From the NCBI GenBank assembly GCA_029962745.1, contig CM057151.1, positions 39,345,136 through 39,409,135 of the forward strand: a stretch of DNA of 64,000 bases, written 5' to 3'. This document shows positions 1 to 11,311 of the stretch, piece after piece. The DNA comes from Echinometra lucunter (Eukaryota > Echinodermata > Echinoidea > Camarodonta > Echinometridae). The translations under genes were made by a program, and so were the position numbers. The notes beneath the pieces are model-generated. The model had not been told where the DNA came from and did not search any database. It saw only the letters and a program-made list of their open reading frames with translations. Every line of letters starts with the position of its first letter. Within the stretch, counting starts at the first letter, position 1.

Positions 1-1190
1 GTATTACTTACGGGAAAATGATGGTTTGTTTTTGTTTAACTGTAACCATGATTTTAAAATGGTAAATGTAAAGATTCCGAAATTTTATCGAGTCATTTTT
101 GAAAAATGGACTTCCCTCATTGTGAGGAATAAAGAGAACAGTTCTAAGTTCCAGATTATTTGGAATAATAGGCAGTTTTGCGTGCATCCAGACATGATCT
201 TTTTTCGAAAACTTTTTCTAAAAAGAATTGTCTTTTTTAGTGACATCCTCACAGAGGACGGTCAGTTAAGGCCTCAAGATGAAATGAAGAGGTTTTTCAA
301 TATTGATACAAGTGATTATTTTCGACTACAGGGAGTGTATTCTTCTTTTACGAAGATGAAAATGTCTAAAACAGTTTATACAAGTAGTTTTAAGAATGAT
401 TTTATTTCTGATGTTGTCTTGCCCTCTGAGTTAATACAGTTTCACGCTATAAGGAGCAAGCACTTTTATGATTTACTTGTTACAGAAAAATATGAAGTTC
501 CCCTAAGTACGTTTAGAATGAAAAATAGATATGACGTAACAGACAATGAACTCATGCTTGCTCGCTCGTTTATCATGACAGCCTCCATAGATGTAAAATA
601 TAGAGAGTTTCAATTTAAAGTAATAAATAATATTTTGAATTTGAATTACACGCTATATAAAATGAAACAAATTAGTTCGCCACTATGTTCTTTTTGTAAC
701 TTCGAAAATAAAACTATTGATCATTTCTTTTGGAAATGTATCATAATACAAGATTTTTGGAGTCAGCTGGAAAAAGAACTGATAATGTTTGATTTCTCGG
801 TTCTTGATGAAAAGACTGTAATACTTGGTTTATTGAAGAAAGATTGTGTTATGTTCAACCATGTATTATTAATTGCAAAGAAAACAATATATACTAGTAG
901 ACTTAAATCGACAAAACCAACAGTATATGATTTTATATGTTTATTATTTAATTCGTACAAAATGGAAAAACATATAGCTAAACGTCATAACAAAACAGCT
1001 ATTCATGACAATAGATGGCGCGTTATGGCCCGATGGATAACCAGCGTAGAGTAATAGAGACTGGAATATGTATTTTGTGAACACTATGTATGTATTTTCC
1101 ACTTCGAATGTATACAACTTGTAATTATTTTTGTATTTGTAAAGTGACCAAATAAATAGCATTTCAAAACAAACAAACAAAAAAAAAAGC
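1..1190 (+). mobile_element. 3' part of an L1/Tx1-like non-LTR retrotransposon (LINE)
   Basis: An open frame enters from the left edge (frame of base 2) and stops at 1054, giving about 350 residues of a LINE ORF2 C-terminus. What is seen is a long Phe/Lys-rich domain, then a region containing KVINNILNLNY followed by a CxxC...H...C zinc-ribbon-like cluster (CSFCNFENKTIDHFFWKC). That layout is typical of the end of L1/Tx1-type ORF2. The endonuclease and reverse transcriptase core would lie upstream, outside the window. After the stop comes a short AT-rich tail with AATAAA near 1150 and an A-rich end (AAACAAACAAAC then a run of A) at about 1170-1189, taken as the 3' terminus. The frame is intact here, so the insertion may be fairly young. 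A target-site duplication cannot be checked because the 5' end is outside. The clade is inferred from layout only. Confidence 0.8.
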
Positions 1191-1649
1191 TATAATTTTC
1201 AATGCATTTTTAGGTCTCATCACGACCTACATTTTATGAGATAAAAAAAGGTCCATCATGTTTTAATTTTAAGCACAATATCTCATGAGTAGGAGAATAG
1301 ATAAGACTGTATTGTTACAACACAACTGATATGTCATGCGTGAGATATAATGAGTAAGTGTGAACGAGAGAATATAGGGAGCGAGCATTAAAAAAAAAAG
1401 AAAAAGAAAGAAAGAAAGAAAGAAAGATATCCTCATTGCTTCAATTTGGCGCCACCTTTCGTTCATGATTATTAAAGTTGGGGCGATGTGCCCTAGCTAC
1501 TACCTCCTGTTTCGCTGTCTCACACTCATAATATTTTTATTAATAACAAGGGAATCTGTAGAAGGCTTCACGGTACACCATGTATTCTTAGTATTATGAA
1601 TTACTTTTCTGATTCTTTGGAGCTAGGTATGTGGTTATTTTGGAGACTT

Positions 1650-2225
1650 AAAGTCACTTACCAGATGTGAAAAGGGACGATTTAAACAGGGGGAACCAAA
1701 AGGAAAAGGGTCGCTAATCACAAGTAAAAAGGGACATGTCAAAATTAAAGGAGCACTTATCGGAAGGAGAATTGCAATACTTAAAACGAAAAAGGGATAC
1801 TGATAGGGGGCACTCGTCTTAACATAATCAAACTAGACGCTCATTAGAAGTGAAAAGGAAGACTGATCAGATTCGAGGAGACACTCATGGTAAGGAGAAG
1901 AGGCACTTATTAGAAAACAAAGGAGGCACTTATCAGAAAACAAACAGGCACTTACGGCACGTTAACAGAAGGAGAAAGGGGACTTTGTTATTATTTCTAG
2001 AAAGGAAAAGGGGCGCTTATCTGAAGTGAACTTGGGCACGTATTAAATTTCACTTGCCCAAGTGGAAAACTGGAACTTATCAAAGGTGAAAGGGGGCACT
2101 CAGCAGGAGGGGAAATGCACTATTAGAACCGTATATGGGCAGTCAAAAGGGACACTCATCGCATTTCAAATATAGGGACATTCATTAGAAGGATATTGGT
2201 GCACTTTTCAGAAGGGAAATGAATG
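1650..2225. repeat. Degenerate minisatellite, unit about 22-35 bp
   Basis: Roughly twenty imperfect units resemble GGGGCACTTATCAGAAG followed by TGAAAA. Clear examples are GGAGCACTTATCGGAAGG near 1759, GAGGCACTTATTAGAAAAC near 1900, GGAGGCACTTATCAGAAAAC near 1922 and GGGGCGCTTATCTGAAGTG near 2011. Spacing is irregular and units differ by substitutions and small indels, so this is an old, decayed array. It lies just downstream of the stop codon of the minus-strand glycosyltransferase gene and could overlap its 3' UTR. The flanks, 1190-1650 and 2226-2375, hold no gene I can see apart from an A/G-rich stretch near 1388-1425. Confidence 0.7.
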
Positions 2226-2375
2226 AAACTTGCAACCCATCAAGATACTAGTAGTTTTATACCATGATTATTGATTATCATCAGTTTAGACCTTGATTCA
2301 ATGCTGATTGCAAATGACACTTCTAATTCTTTTCTAATTTTTTTTTTAGTTAGGTCGTTTATCGTGCGAAAGGCG

Positions 2376-3530
2376 TTAATTTACCGTGTTATTTGCGTTG
2401 CTGAACACCTCATTCTCAATCGCAATCCAAACTCTCTGCATTTCAGCAGTCGATAATTCAATCTTGAAGTAGTCGTTTTGAGGAGCTAGTGGATCCGATG
2501 ATGTCGTTTTGAAAGGATGCCGTTCTCTATACCAAGGTACTCTGTCTGTTATAGATATCTTAGTCTTGTTCAGAAGTGCGCCAAAGTAGACGTCTTCCCA
2601 AGGTACCGGAGGTGGTAGTTCCAGGGAGGCACTGAATACCCGCTGTACGACGTCATTGGAAATGATATAGCCATATCCCTGCGGGTAAGTCGGGTACTTA
2701 TCCAGAGGGTACAAAGATTTCGGGGTGTAAAACTTCCTCAACCTCCCTTGTGGATCTCTGATTGGAGCAGCACCATACGTCATCTCACCTAGTACGAATT
2801 TGGAATGATATTCCGGAGATGCCTTTGACAGATCTTCTACGAGAGTGACAATGTCAAACATGACATCATCGTCAGTTAGCATCACGAAATTGCTGTTTTT
2901 GCAGAATGTTATGGCCCATTTAAAACCCATTACCACCTTTGTCGTGAGATTTAAGTAAGAATCTGTGAAGTCTTCTTGGATGATGTCTCCATGACTCTCA
3001 GCCTCTTTGATGATCTCTGCTTGCTTGCGATTATCATAACCAGGGAATCCAAGGAGAAAGAAAGTTCTGCAGGACACGTTGTACTTCAAGGCTCCTTGGA
3101 TGTAGGTTTTCCTGACCATATCTCTTAATTCGAAGTTACCTGGTGCTGACTTCACTAGCACAAGCAGGGTCAAGTTCCTGGAGCTATTAACCAGGTCACC
3201 GAAGTCGCACTTCTTCTTAGGGTTGATTAGATAGTGATACTGGTGGTGATCAATTTTAGGTTTCCAGTGTGTTAGGGTTAGCCAGTTAACTTGCACTTCA
3301 TTCTGTTGGGTTGTCCAAGACTTGTTCGAATGCTGTAAGCGTTGTGTGGGAACAATAGATGAACAGTTTTTATAAACAATTACTGTAGATGTCTCGTCCC
3401 GGCCAAAGCTTGCCTGAAGATGGCATGTCTGAAAAACGCCGAGCATATGACGAAACAGTGCCACAAAACAGACAAACACGATGACCACACACCATCTTTT
3501 AACATTTCGAAATATGCTTACACGAGCCAT
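2376..3530 (-). CDS. GT31 beta-1,3-galactosyltransferase-like enzyme, single exon
   Basis: An intronless 384-residue type II Golgi membrane enzyme of glycosyltransferase family 31, which transfers a hexose from a UDP-sugar in beta-1,3 linkage to glycoprotein or glycolipid acceptors. The start is the first ATG, giving a short basic cytoplasmic tail and a signal-anchor helix at about residues 13-30. A variable stem follows to about residue 110, then the catalytic domain. Family motifs seen: RDMVRKTY (136-143; most members have Trp at the last position), DFTDSYLNLT (187-196), the metal-binding DxD-type triplet DDD (220-222) followed by V, YPQGYGYIIS (282-291) and EDVYFG (312-317). There are several N-glycosylation sequons (for example N55, N119, N151, N194). 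The length matches B3GALT/B3GNT enzymes. The exact donor and acceptor cannot be told from sequence, so no symbol is given. The family is large in echinoderms and other invertebrates. Confidence 0.9.
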   Translation of the reverse strand: MARVSIFRNVKRWCVVIVFVCFVALFRHMLGVFQTCHLQASFGRDETSTVIVYKNCSSIVPTQRLQHSNKSWTTQQNEVQVNWLTLTHWKPKIDHHQYHYLINPKKKCDFGDLVNSSRNLTLLVLVKSAPGNFELRDMVRKTYIQGALKYNVSCRTFFLLGFPGYDNRKQAEIIKEAESHGDIIQEDFTDSYLNLTTKVVMGFKWAITFCKNSNFVMLTDDDVMFDIVTLVEDLSKASPEYHSKFVLGEMTYGAAPIRDPQGRLRKFYTPKSLYPLDKYPTYPQGYGYIISNDVVQRVFSASLELPPPVPWEDVYFGALLNKTKISITDRVPWYRERHPFKTTSSDPLAPQNDYFKIELSTAEMQRVWIAIENEVFSNANNTVN

Positions 3531-6500
3531 GAGAAATTAAGTTTTGATATGCCGGTTCTCAGTGATATTGGTTTTTTGTTGATGCGTAAGTTGTTTTATC
3601 TCCACCTCTACAATGTTCTTAAAGCAGAGCAACCAGGTATTGATCAAATCTATCAAAAATCAGAGTCAACTAGCTGGGGTGGCATAATCGGGAGGCATAG
3701 GCATATACTATGCACCCATCTAGTATGTAGAAGTGTCCTTTGAAATAACGCTGCGCACTTATTTCCACGTTGCCACTTTTCGCGAAAGGAAATTAATGGC
3801 CTGAATGAGGGTGCTGGTAGCCCTATTCTAGTTAGTCGTTTAAGTCTAGTATATCAGCGGACTTTAATATCAACAGTGAGGGGGGGGGGGGGCTGTGAGA
3901 AAGTCTTATCATTCAACGTTTCTTTCCCCTTCTTCCTTTCTTTGCCCCTCTGTTCCCTTTTCCAATTTACAAGTGAGGAAGCGGGGGGGGGGGTCTCCTG
4001 CCTTAGCTTTAGCTACAATAACGAGTGAAAGAATTTGTTTTGCTTATAAAGACACCGTTTTGTTTGTAATCGGCAAGTCAGGATAGAAGATAATGAAGGC
4101 CATGTAAGATGCGGGCACCAGCATTGTCTTTTAACACTTACATCATAATTCAAGTGAGTTTGACATCGTCTGTTCGGTACTTTTCTAGCCGAATTATATA
4201 TCCCTTCCTGTTGCAATAAGTTTCCTTATGTTGTCATCCTATTTTGAATAAATAAATGAACAAATAAATGATTGAATAAATAAAAAAAAAAAAAATAAAT
4301 AAATAAATGAATGCATAAGTAAATAAAGAAATAAACAACAACCCCCAAATGAATAAGTAAATGAATGGACAACGAACACCTTAAATGATGACCCCCCCCC
4401 AAAAAAAAAGAGAATAAAATGTAATTTTCTTCTGCATGCGGTGCAGAAATTTTCATAAAACACTGTCATTTTCCATTTTTTAAAAAACCAAGTTAACTGC
4501 TTTCATTCAAAATAATCCCAGCTCCTATAGACATAAACTTTTTATTTTTCCTTCCACCTGGGATGTTATATCTTTCGTCTTCGTGTGGGTAAGGTATCCG
4601 TCGAGATTGGGTCTGAAAATTCTAAAATTAGTATTCTTTCTTGTTTCTCACAGAAATGAAATAGACCGTGACAGGGGCGGCGGAGCGTCTGTCAAGTTAG
4701 GGGACACCCCCTCCTTCTTAAAGGTGGTACTTACAAAGGTGAACACATGAAGGAAAAAGGGCATTCCCACATATTTTTCTAATTTTTGTATCGTAACTAC
4801 TCTGCAGTTGTTAAGAGTGCTCTGATTACTTATTTGCGAAAACGAAACTCCTGAGGAAAATTTGTCAACGAATTTGGGGGCATGTCCCACTCGAATTTAA
4901 AGCTCAGAACTTTGTTTCTATTTTTCTTTGCTTGTTGGCTTTTTCTTTTTTTACTTACCAGCAGGGGTTTTTTTTTTTGACAGTTTCTCCCCCCAAAAGT
5001 ATCAAACGAATTGAAGCCCATGGTTAAAATTGGGGAAAAATTCATACCAGTTTCAAAATCAAGATTTGCATTCATTTCCTATGTGCGTATAGCCTATAAT
5101 AGACCCCTTCATTTTGCCGAACAAAATTTGACACTCGCATTGATATCCACTTGACAATTATAAATTATTGACATTCGTCCGTCGTAATTCCCCCAACCAA
5201 ATTTGCATAATCATATTCAAATTCAAATTCAAATTTACCAATTATTATTATTATCTTTTTGCTTTTTGGCTGCTGAAAACAAAGTGGGTAGCTTAAGCCC
5301 CCCCCAAACTGGGTGTAAAACATTTAGAGTAAATCATAAATTCCAGCCTTCAAGTATGGCCAAGATTTTTGTGCAGAGAGGTCTAAACGTAATGCCTCTA
5401 TTCACCTAGGAAGGAAGATGGAAATCCATGATGGGGGAGCCGGGGGGGGGGGGAGGGTGGGGGGGCAGACCAAATGTACACACCTGTGATCACAGGTTTT
5501 CAACAACCCTGCACGAGTTTTATCGTATCCATTAGTAAGAAAATCATACCCTTTCGAGTTTTTCCAGCGCGTTTTCAGAAAACTTACCACTATCCATCGA
5601 AAATACGACTTAAACTCAACAAACATACTCTCTTTCCTGATTTGGGGCCAATTAATTTGCGCCGTAACCTTTCCTCGTTTTTTTTTTTTTTTCTTCTTTT
5701 TTTTTCTGTTCGCGTTTGTGTAAAGCAAAATATTCGACTGCCCCTACCCCGCCCCCGCCCCGACCCAGGATAATATTTTAATGTTTAAGAAATATAATAT
5801 CTAAACATATATAGAACAGTAACATGATGGTAAACAATTAGAACAAAACAATCAATCAGACAAACAAACAAACAAACAAAACAGCAAAAAAAAAAAACCA
5901 AAAAACAACAACAAACAAACAAACAAGACGGCGACATAAATGATAACGACAACCAAGGCCTGGGAGTTGCCCAAGAGGTTATGAAGTTTTGAATGACTAT
6001 GAGGGTTCTGGGGGGACTCTCCTCCTCATTTGTTGTTGCATATAAATACACGGGAAAATGTTATTCAAAACAGATATGAGGACAAGAAAGTTTGATAAAG
6101 TTTGATAGGGGGCTGCAATCTACAAGCTCATAGGGGCTGCAATCTACAAGCTCAGCTTTTCAGCAGTCCCCTCCATTACCAACCATTTTTCAGGCTCTTG
6201 TACACGGTGAACTATTTATATTTACGAATCCACTGTTAAGTTTCATTGTTTTACCTTGTAAGGTGCATACTTTGTATTCTGTTTATATTATGTCGGAAAT
6301 GGAAAATAAACGAAATGACATGAATAAATAAGACGTTTTGTTGTACTATCACAGATCGGAGGCAAATCTAAGATATCTTTTATCATATAATTACTCTGAC
6401 AAGGAAGGAGTGAAACAAAAAAGAGTACAGGATAGCAGAAAAGAATGATAAATAAGTCCTGCATTTCAAGAAGTGGTCCCTTACTTTAGATTGATAAATA

Positions 6501-6775
6501 CATCCCTTAGGAAAATGTTAGATTCCCCTTCTTCTGGTTGCTTTTATTTTAAATTTTAAATTTCTCTTTTTTTTTTTTTTTTTTTTTTTTGCTACTGAGA
6601 AAACTGTTTTTGTCTTGTGTATGTGTCGTCTTGTCAACAGTCATCCCCCCAACCCCCAATTTCGAATGAAAATGGGAGGGGGGAGAAAAAAAAAGAAAAA
6701 GAAAAAAATATAATTTGCAAAACTGAATATTAATTTCAAAGTGCTCATAGGCTCGCAAAACCATAGAAACCGAAG
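3531..6775. other. Spacer upstream of the GT31 gene: no gene seen
   Basis: Presumed 5' flank and promoter of the galactosyltransferase gene, then low-complexity DNA. It contains poly(G) or poly(C) runs (about 3881-3892, 3983-3992, 5442-5466), an AATA/AAATGA-type tetranucleotide tract (about 4243-4337), a T/C-rich tract near 5678-5707, a CAAA/CAAACA tract near 5855-5925, a small direct duplication of GGGGCTGCAATCTACAAGCT at about 6111-6154, and a long T run near 6568-6590. Open frames here are short and shaped by these tracts. Nothing resembles a known protein. Confidence 0.6.
4243..4337. repeat. AATA-type tetranucleotide microsatellite
   Basis: An interrupted run of AATA/AATG units with an internal poly(A) of 14. 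It continues as an imperfect AAATAAGTAAATGAATG tract to about 4365. Confidence 0.75.
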
Positions 6776-6891
6776 CAGAGGCGTCGATCCATTTTTCGGA
6801 TTGGGGGGGGGGCAAGACGACCAAGCGGAGATGAACCCACGGCCACTATTTGTACACACACACACCCTCACATATATACATACATATATAC

Positions 6892-6896
<5 letters not shown>

Positions 6897-6958
<62 letters not shown>
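6897..6958. repeat. (TA)n microsatellite
   Basis: About 25 TA dinucleotides flanked by TGTGTGTA and TGTATATAAC. A shorter TA run sits at about 7138-7152. The frames of alternating Tyr and Ile across it are artefacts. Confidence 0.9.
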
Positions 6959-7044
6959 ACATAGGCCTATATCAACGTGAAGCATTTTCAAATTGGGGGA
7001 ATTAGGCAACTTGCTATGTGAACCATCCTGCTTTTTTTTTTATT

Positions 7045-8075
7045 TTTGCGAGCGAGCGAAGCGAGCGAGCAAAAAATAACAAATTTCTTGTTATGAGAGA
7101 AGGGTTTAGTTATCATATAGGCATAAATGATACCTAATATATATATATATATGGTAACCTCGCTGCCAAATATGAACTCTACTTTGTCACATCGTTGGTC
7201 CATTGTTGCTGCCCCCAAACCACTCTGTTTTTTTAATATTACGAGCGAGCGAAGCACACACTGTTTTTCATGGCAGATGTAGTAAACCCTTCGGCAAATT
7301 ACGCTGTGAGCCAATGAAACATCTACATTATCTATTCGGTCTCATCTCACCGAATTCGTTTGCTTTTCAAAACTATTAACATGAAACGAGCGAGCGCAGC
7401 GAGCGAGGAAAAATATACCCTTTTCCATTAGTGTTATTTCGTCATTATAATAATGTGATAAAAATGTGATATGCGCTATACAAGAACGGAATATTATTAT
7501 CATCATTATCATCAGAATACACTATAAACCTGTCTATATCTAAATAATACATCCGATCACCTGTGGGCCGAATATGACACTGTTTTAGCTACCTCGCTTG
7601 TAGTCCGAATCCATTCTGTTTCTACTATAGCGAGCAAAGTCAACGACCGATCCCGGCAAAATTATATGGATTCGTCCCAAAATCTTTGTCAACAACCTTG
7701 TTGCCCAAATATAATGATATTTTGGAATCTCGCTGCTATAATAAGCTATTTGCTGCCCAAAAATCATCTTGTATCTAGCTTTTACCAGCGAGAGTAGCGA
7801 GCGAGTTAACGAAAAATATGTTTTTGTTTTGCGGGGTTTTTTTCTTTTTATCCAGGCCATTGTCTCCTGAAAGTTTATCTATTTTTAGGTCAACTGGCCG
7901 CTAGATTTCTAGGAGTGATATCTTGTTTGGTTATATTACTTCCTATGAGTAGAAGAATAGTATAACATTAGATAGAAACACAAGATGCAAACCGATTTCC
8001 TTTCATAAGAATAGTAATTATCATCGGCATTGGTTAAGATACTTAAATGCGAGCGAGCGAAGCGAGCGAGCGCTT
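7045..8075. repeat. Dispersed GCGA mirror-repeat motifs in a degenerate array
   Basis: The 22-nt core CGAGCGAGCGAAGCGAGCGA plus GC reads the same forwards and backwards on one strand, so it is a mirror repeat and not a hairpin. Full copies lie at about 7048-7070 and 8048-8070; partial or mutated copies at about 7241, 7386, 7629 and 7795. Between them, diverged segments share words such as 'acctcgct...gccaaatat' and 'cactctgttt'. A 3' fragment of the tRNA-derived SINE found elsewhere in this window (GATATGCGCTATACAAGAAC) lies at about 7469-7488. Confidence 0.65.
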
Positions 8076-8314
8076 CCCAGTTTCCCATTTTCTTTCTTTT
8101 TTCTTGTTTTACGCTTTCATTTCACTTCCTTTCTTCCTTTTCCTTTCTTTTCTCTTTCTTTTTTCTTTTTCCTTTTTTCTTTTTTTTTTTGGTTGGGAAA
8201 TTATTGGGGGGGCAAAATGATATCTTTGCCCCCCCCCGAAATTTTCTTTGGGGGGGCAACTGCCCCCCCTGCCCCCCCCCCCCCCCCCCCCCCCCCCCAG
8301 GATCGACGCCTCTG

Positions 8315-11084
8315 AACCGAAGGGCTTCAGGGGCTCGTCTCTTAACCCTGCCTGTTTGGGTGTCGGACACCGAAATAGTCCCTCCCCTCACAGCTGCTGC
8401 CCCTCCAAAAAACCTTCCACCGCCCCTGTTTATTATTATATCTCTAGTTTTGCTGTTATTGTTTATGATGTGTTGTTTTATACAAAAAACAAGAGAAGAA
8501 CGATGTATCGTTGTCGTAGTAGGTATAGGAAACCATATTTTCCACATCACATTTTTGGTCATTGCAATATCATCAGTAATGTTGAGCAACATAATATTTA
8601 TACTTCGGTGAAGTCTATTATCATAGAGGGGCCTTATCTATCTCGGGGGTGTCTGCGAGCTGCAAACCAATGCAGTGCTAACATGCACTTGCATTGCATA
8701 ATGTTTCAGTTTTCTGTGTTGATTATAATAAATGAGAATATTGATAAACGAGTTCATTTTGAATTGTAAAGCAATATAATTTTTCAAGGTTTTTTTGTTT
8801 GTTTGTTTGTTTCAAATTTTATTTTCCAGTTTAATCAACAATTCATTAATTTGCACACCCCTATTGAAAAATAGATTGATCTACAATCTTCGAAAACATG
8901 GCGGTGTGCTGGAGCCCGCGTTCTGTAAATGGGGAATCCCATTAGAATCGTCAGCCTTTGCCTTCTGCTTTGCGTCCTTTACGGTAAATAACTTACTGAT
9001 TTGTTCTCATTAAATCGTCTAATGTGTTGTAGTGATAAGTGCTTGTGTAGTTTGGTTTCATACAATTCTATCTTTATGATTTGCGGCGCGGCCATAGTAA
9101 AGTCGGGCACACTAGCTTGTGTAATGGAGCGCATGTGTGAGTCGGTGGCCGTGGGCAGGCCCGGGAGCTTGCCCCGGGCAGTCAGAGAAGGCAATGTTTG
9201 GCACTGGCAGTGTTAGACCGAAGTGTTCTGTCTCTAACACTGTAACACAGTCGTCGTTAGCCTCTTATAATGGTAGGGTCGGCACTATATTCAGAGTGGA
9301 ATAACAGCCTCCACATATAACAGACGGATCCAAATCCGCATCAGGAACGGCATCCGCTTCTTTTTATTTATGTAGTCTACCCTACTTTTCTATATTATAG
9401 TAGAATAGACAGTGAGGCCAATGCCCTGGCATCCTGAAATCCCCGAGCTACGCTTAGCCCCTCAACGTGATCTCGCATCATTCAATAATGATACACACAA
9501 AATACTCAATAATTAAAAATAGTACATACCATAATTGAAGATTAAAAATTCTTTGGACACTCGCTCGAAACACAATCTTTCCTTTTCCTGATGTTTCTAG
9601 TTCAGATGCATCCGATTTCATCGGATTTGACCTCAGTGTTTTTTGGTGGTGTCGATGAAATAACGGTCTACACAGGAGAGGTCGTTGATCTAGAGGGCGC
9701 TATAAAAGGTGATCACTAAATTGCACTGAGCATTGGTAAATTGGCAACTCTAAAAATAAGGTGACTATCTTCAGCCAAAGAACTTTTGATAGAGATCGTA
9801 AGTTCCGATGTAGAAGAGAGACGCCCCTGCAAGCTTGAACTCTCACCTGAAAAATTGAATAACTTTTGTATTTCTGAATTTTCTGAATTCTACATTGCTG
9901 AGTAGTTAGAAAATGAATTTAGACACGCTTCTTTGATGGTTTTGTGAAAATTTCTGCAAGCGTCTTCAAAAGAGGAGCAAAAATATAGAGAAATGACGTC
10001 ATTATATGCCTTGCTTTCGATCACGTGATCATGTAACTCGCGCGCGGCCAGTCAGTACCTAGTCTCAAAAAGAGTCTCTTTATATCAAATCGTCAAACAA
10101 GCAACATATTTGTTACACTAAACATCGGAAATTGACTGAAACAGAAAGAAATGAGGTCTGGCCTCAATGGATATATTAGACTACATTGATCATGAATGAA
10201 ACGTGGAAAAAACCCAGCGTGTGTAATAACACGTGAAAGTGAAACCATGTACTATATATATAAGCAGCGCGCGGCCAGGTCAGGGCCGAGGTCTCCCCAG
10301 GGGACTGTGCTTGGCATGAAAATTTGGGTTGAGGCCTTGAGAGCTTAAATTTATGGAACAGTGCAGCAAAGAAAATTAAAGGAATGGAAAGAAAATTTAC
10401 TTGGTTAAATTATGTTTAAAACCTCCCTGGTTAAATGGAAGCTCCATTAAAGTGCATTCTCCGGGAAAACCAGGGATGGGGACTTGGATTTACATAAGTA
10501 CTTTGTTAATTACTGTGTTAAAAAATGTTAAGCCTTGTATAAATGTTTATAAAAACAAGAAGATAGAATAAAAGTTTTTCGAGTCTGATGGTGCATAATT
10601 TTCTGGAAAAGGATTGAACTCCATTCTCCTCCTTCTCCTCCTCTTCTTCTTCTTTTAATTATTCTTCATCTTCTTCATCACGATCATGCTCCCTTGCATC
10701 ACATTCTTAATTCTCCCAATTTTCCTCGTCATCACCATCATCATCATCCTCTTCCTCATCATCGTATTTGCTCATCTTCAGGCCACCTCCTCATCGAATC
10801 ATCATCCCCATCTTTATCACCACCATCACCACCATCATCATTATTATCATCGTCTTCTTTATCATTATCCTCCCATAAGCCACAATAATTTTTTCATTTG
10901 TTTTGTTTGTCAATACGACTTTCTAAATTCTAATTTTTATCATTGTAAATATTCAGTAAAATCATTGCTTATTATGCAAATAATTGCGAAATTATTGCAT
11001 TAAATATTATTGCTGAAGTTCTAAATCAATCATCACTTCAATACGAAAGAGAGAGAGAGAGAGAGAGAAGAAGGAAGAAAGAGA
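8315..11084. other. Spacer between GT31 gene and ATRIP: no gene recognised
   Basis: I see no supported coding region. It contains AT-rich DNA, a CpG-rich island-like patch at about 9075-9200, and two direct copies of a GC-rich word (GCGCGCGGCCAG then TCAG) at about 10035 and 10266, 230 bp apart; the second lies just after TATATATAAGC. An AATAAA lies at about 10567. These could be promoter or terminator pieces of an unrecognised non-coding transcript or remains of a repeat. Sequence alone does not decide. Confidence 0.4.
10622..10872. repeat. Trinucleotide-rich tract (TCC/TTC/TCA/CAT)
   Basis: A pyrimidine-rich tract of CTC/TTC triplets grades into ATC/CAT triplets. The poly-His and poly-Ser reading frames here reflect composition, not a gene. 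Confidence 0.85.
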
Positions 11085-11311
11085 AACTTGCGAGCTATGC
11101 AGGTGCAGTGACAGCGCATTGCACGCACAATGTATGCACAGCGGTAACAGCCGGCCCTAGCCCTGCGTAGCAGCGCACATCGCACTAGAACTGTGTACAA
11201 ATTGCAATCTACACGGTACGTCGACGTCGTCCGACGAGGGCGAAAAATCGCCAAAAACATCGTCATCGGCCTCAGGAAGTTCTGTAAGGGAAGAAATAAA
11301 CATTAGCAGGT
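11085..11311 (+). promoter_or_regulatory. Candidate ATRIP promoter / 5' non-coding exon
   Basis: A CpG-rich patch unlike its AT-rich surroundings (for example GTCGACGTCGTCCGACGAGG near 11220). It is followed by a good splice donor, AGCAG then GTATGT, at about 11312. ATRIP's first coding exon has an in-frame stop at 13325-13327 and a plausible acceptor (TTTCTTTCAG) at about 13239-13248, so at least one upstream 5' UTR exon is expected. A second possible donor is GTTG then GTAAGT at about 11636. A (GA)n tract at 11048-11067 precedes the patch. This is inference; transcript data would settle it. Confidence 0.35.

Larger units (their letters stand above)
6776..8314. repeat. 1.54-kb repeat block bounded by 15-bp inverted repeats
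   Basis: CAGAGGCGTCGATCC at 6776-6790 recurs exactly inverted, as GGATCGACGCCTCTG, at 8300-8314. Both copies are followed internally by a poly(G) (left) or poly(C) (right) tract. Inside are a TA microsatellite, several copies of a GCGA mirror motif, and a C/G-rich end with short self-complementary segments (GCCCCCCC and GGGGGGGC at 8227-8275). It could be one non-autonomous transposon or two copies of one repeat in opposite orientation. No transposase frame is present. Confidence 0.55.

Noticed and set aside
1650..2225. CRISPR-like array of short direct repeats
   Set aside because: The units are degenerate, there are no constant-length spacers, and the context is a eukaryotic genome.
6641..7009. 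122-residue frame with alternating Tyr and Ile
   Set aside because: It translates the (TA)n microsatellite.
8030..8611. 193-residue open frame with Phe-rich and Pro-rich runs, and its antisense partner at 8122-8592
   Set aside because: The frame passes through T-rich, C-run and GCGA-repeat DNA. Composition explains it and no domain is visible.
9001..9216. 71-residue frames on both strands in a CpG-rich patch
   Set aside because: No family resemblance and no splice or poly(A) context. At most it marks an unrecognised promoter or repeat.
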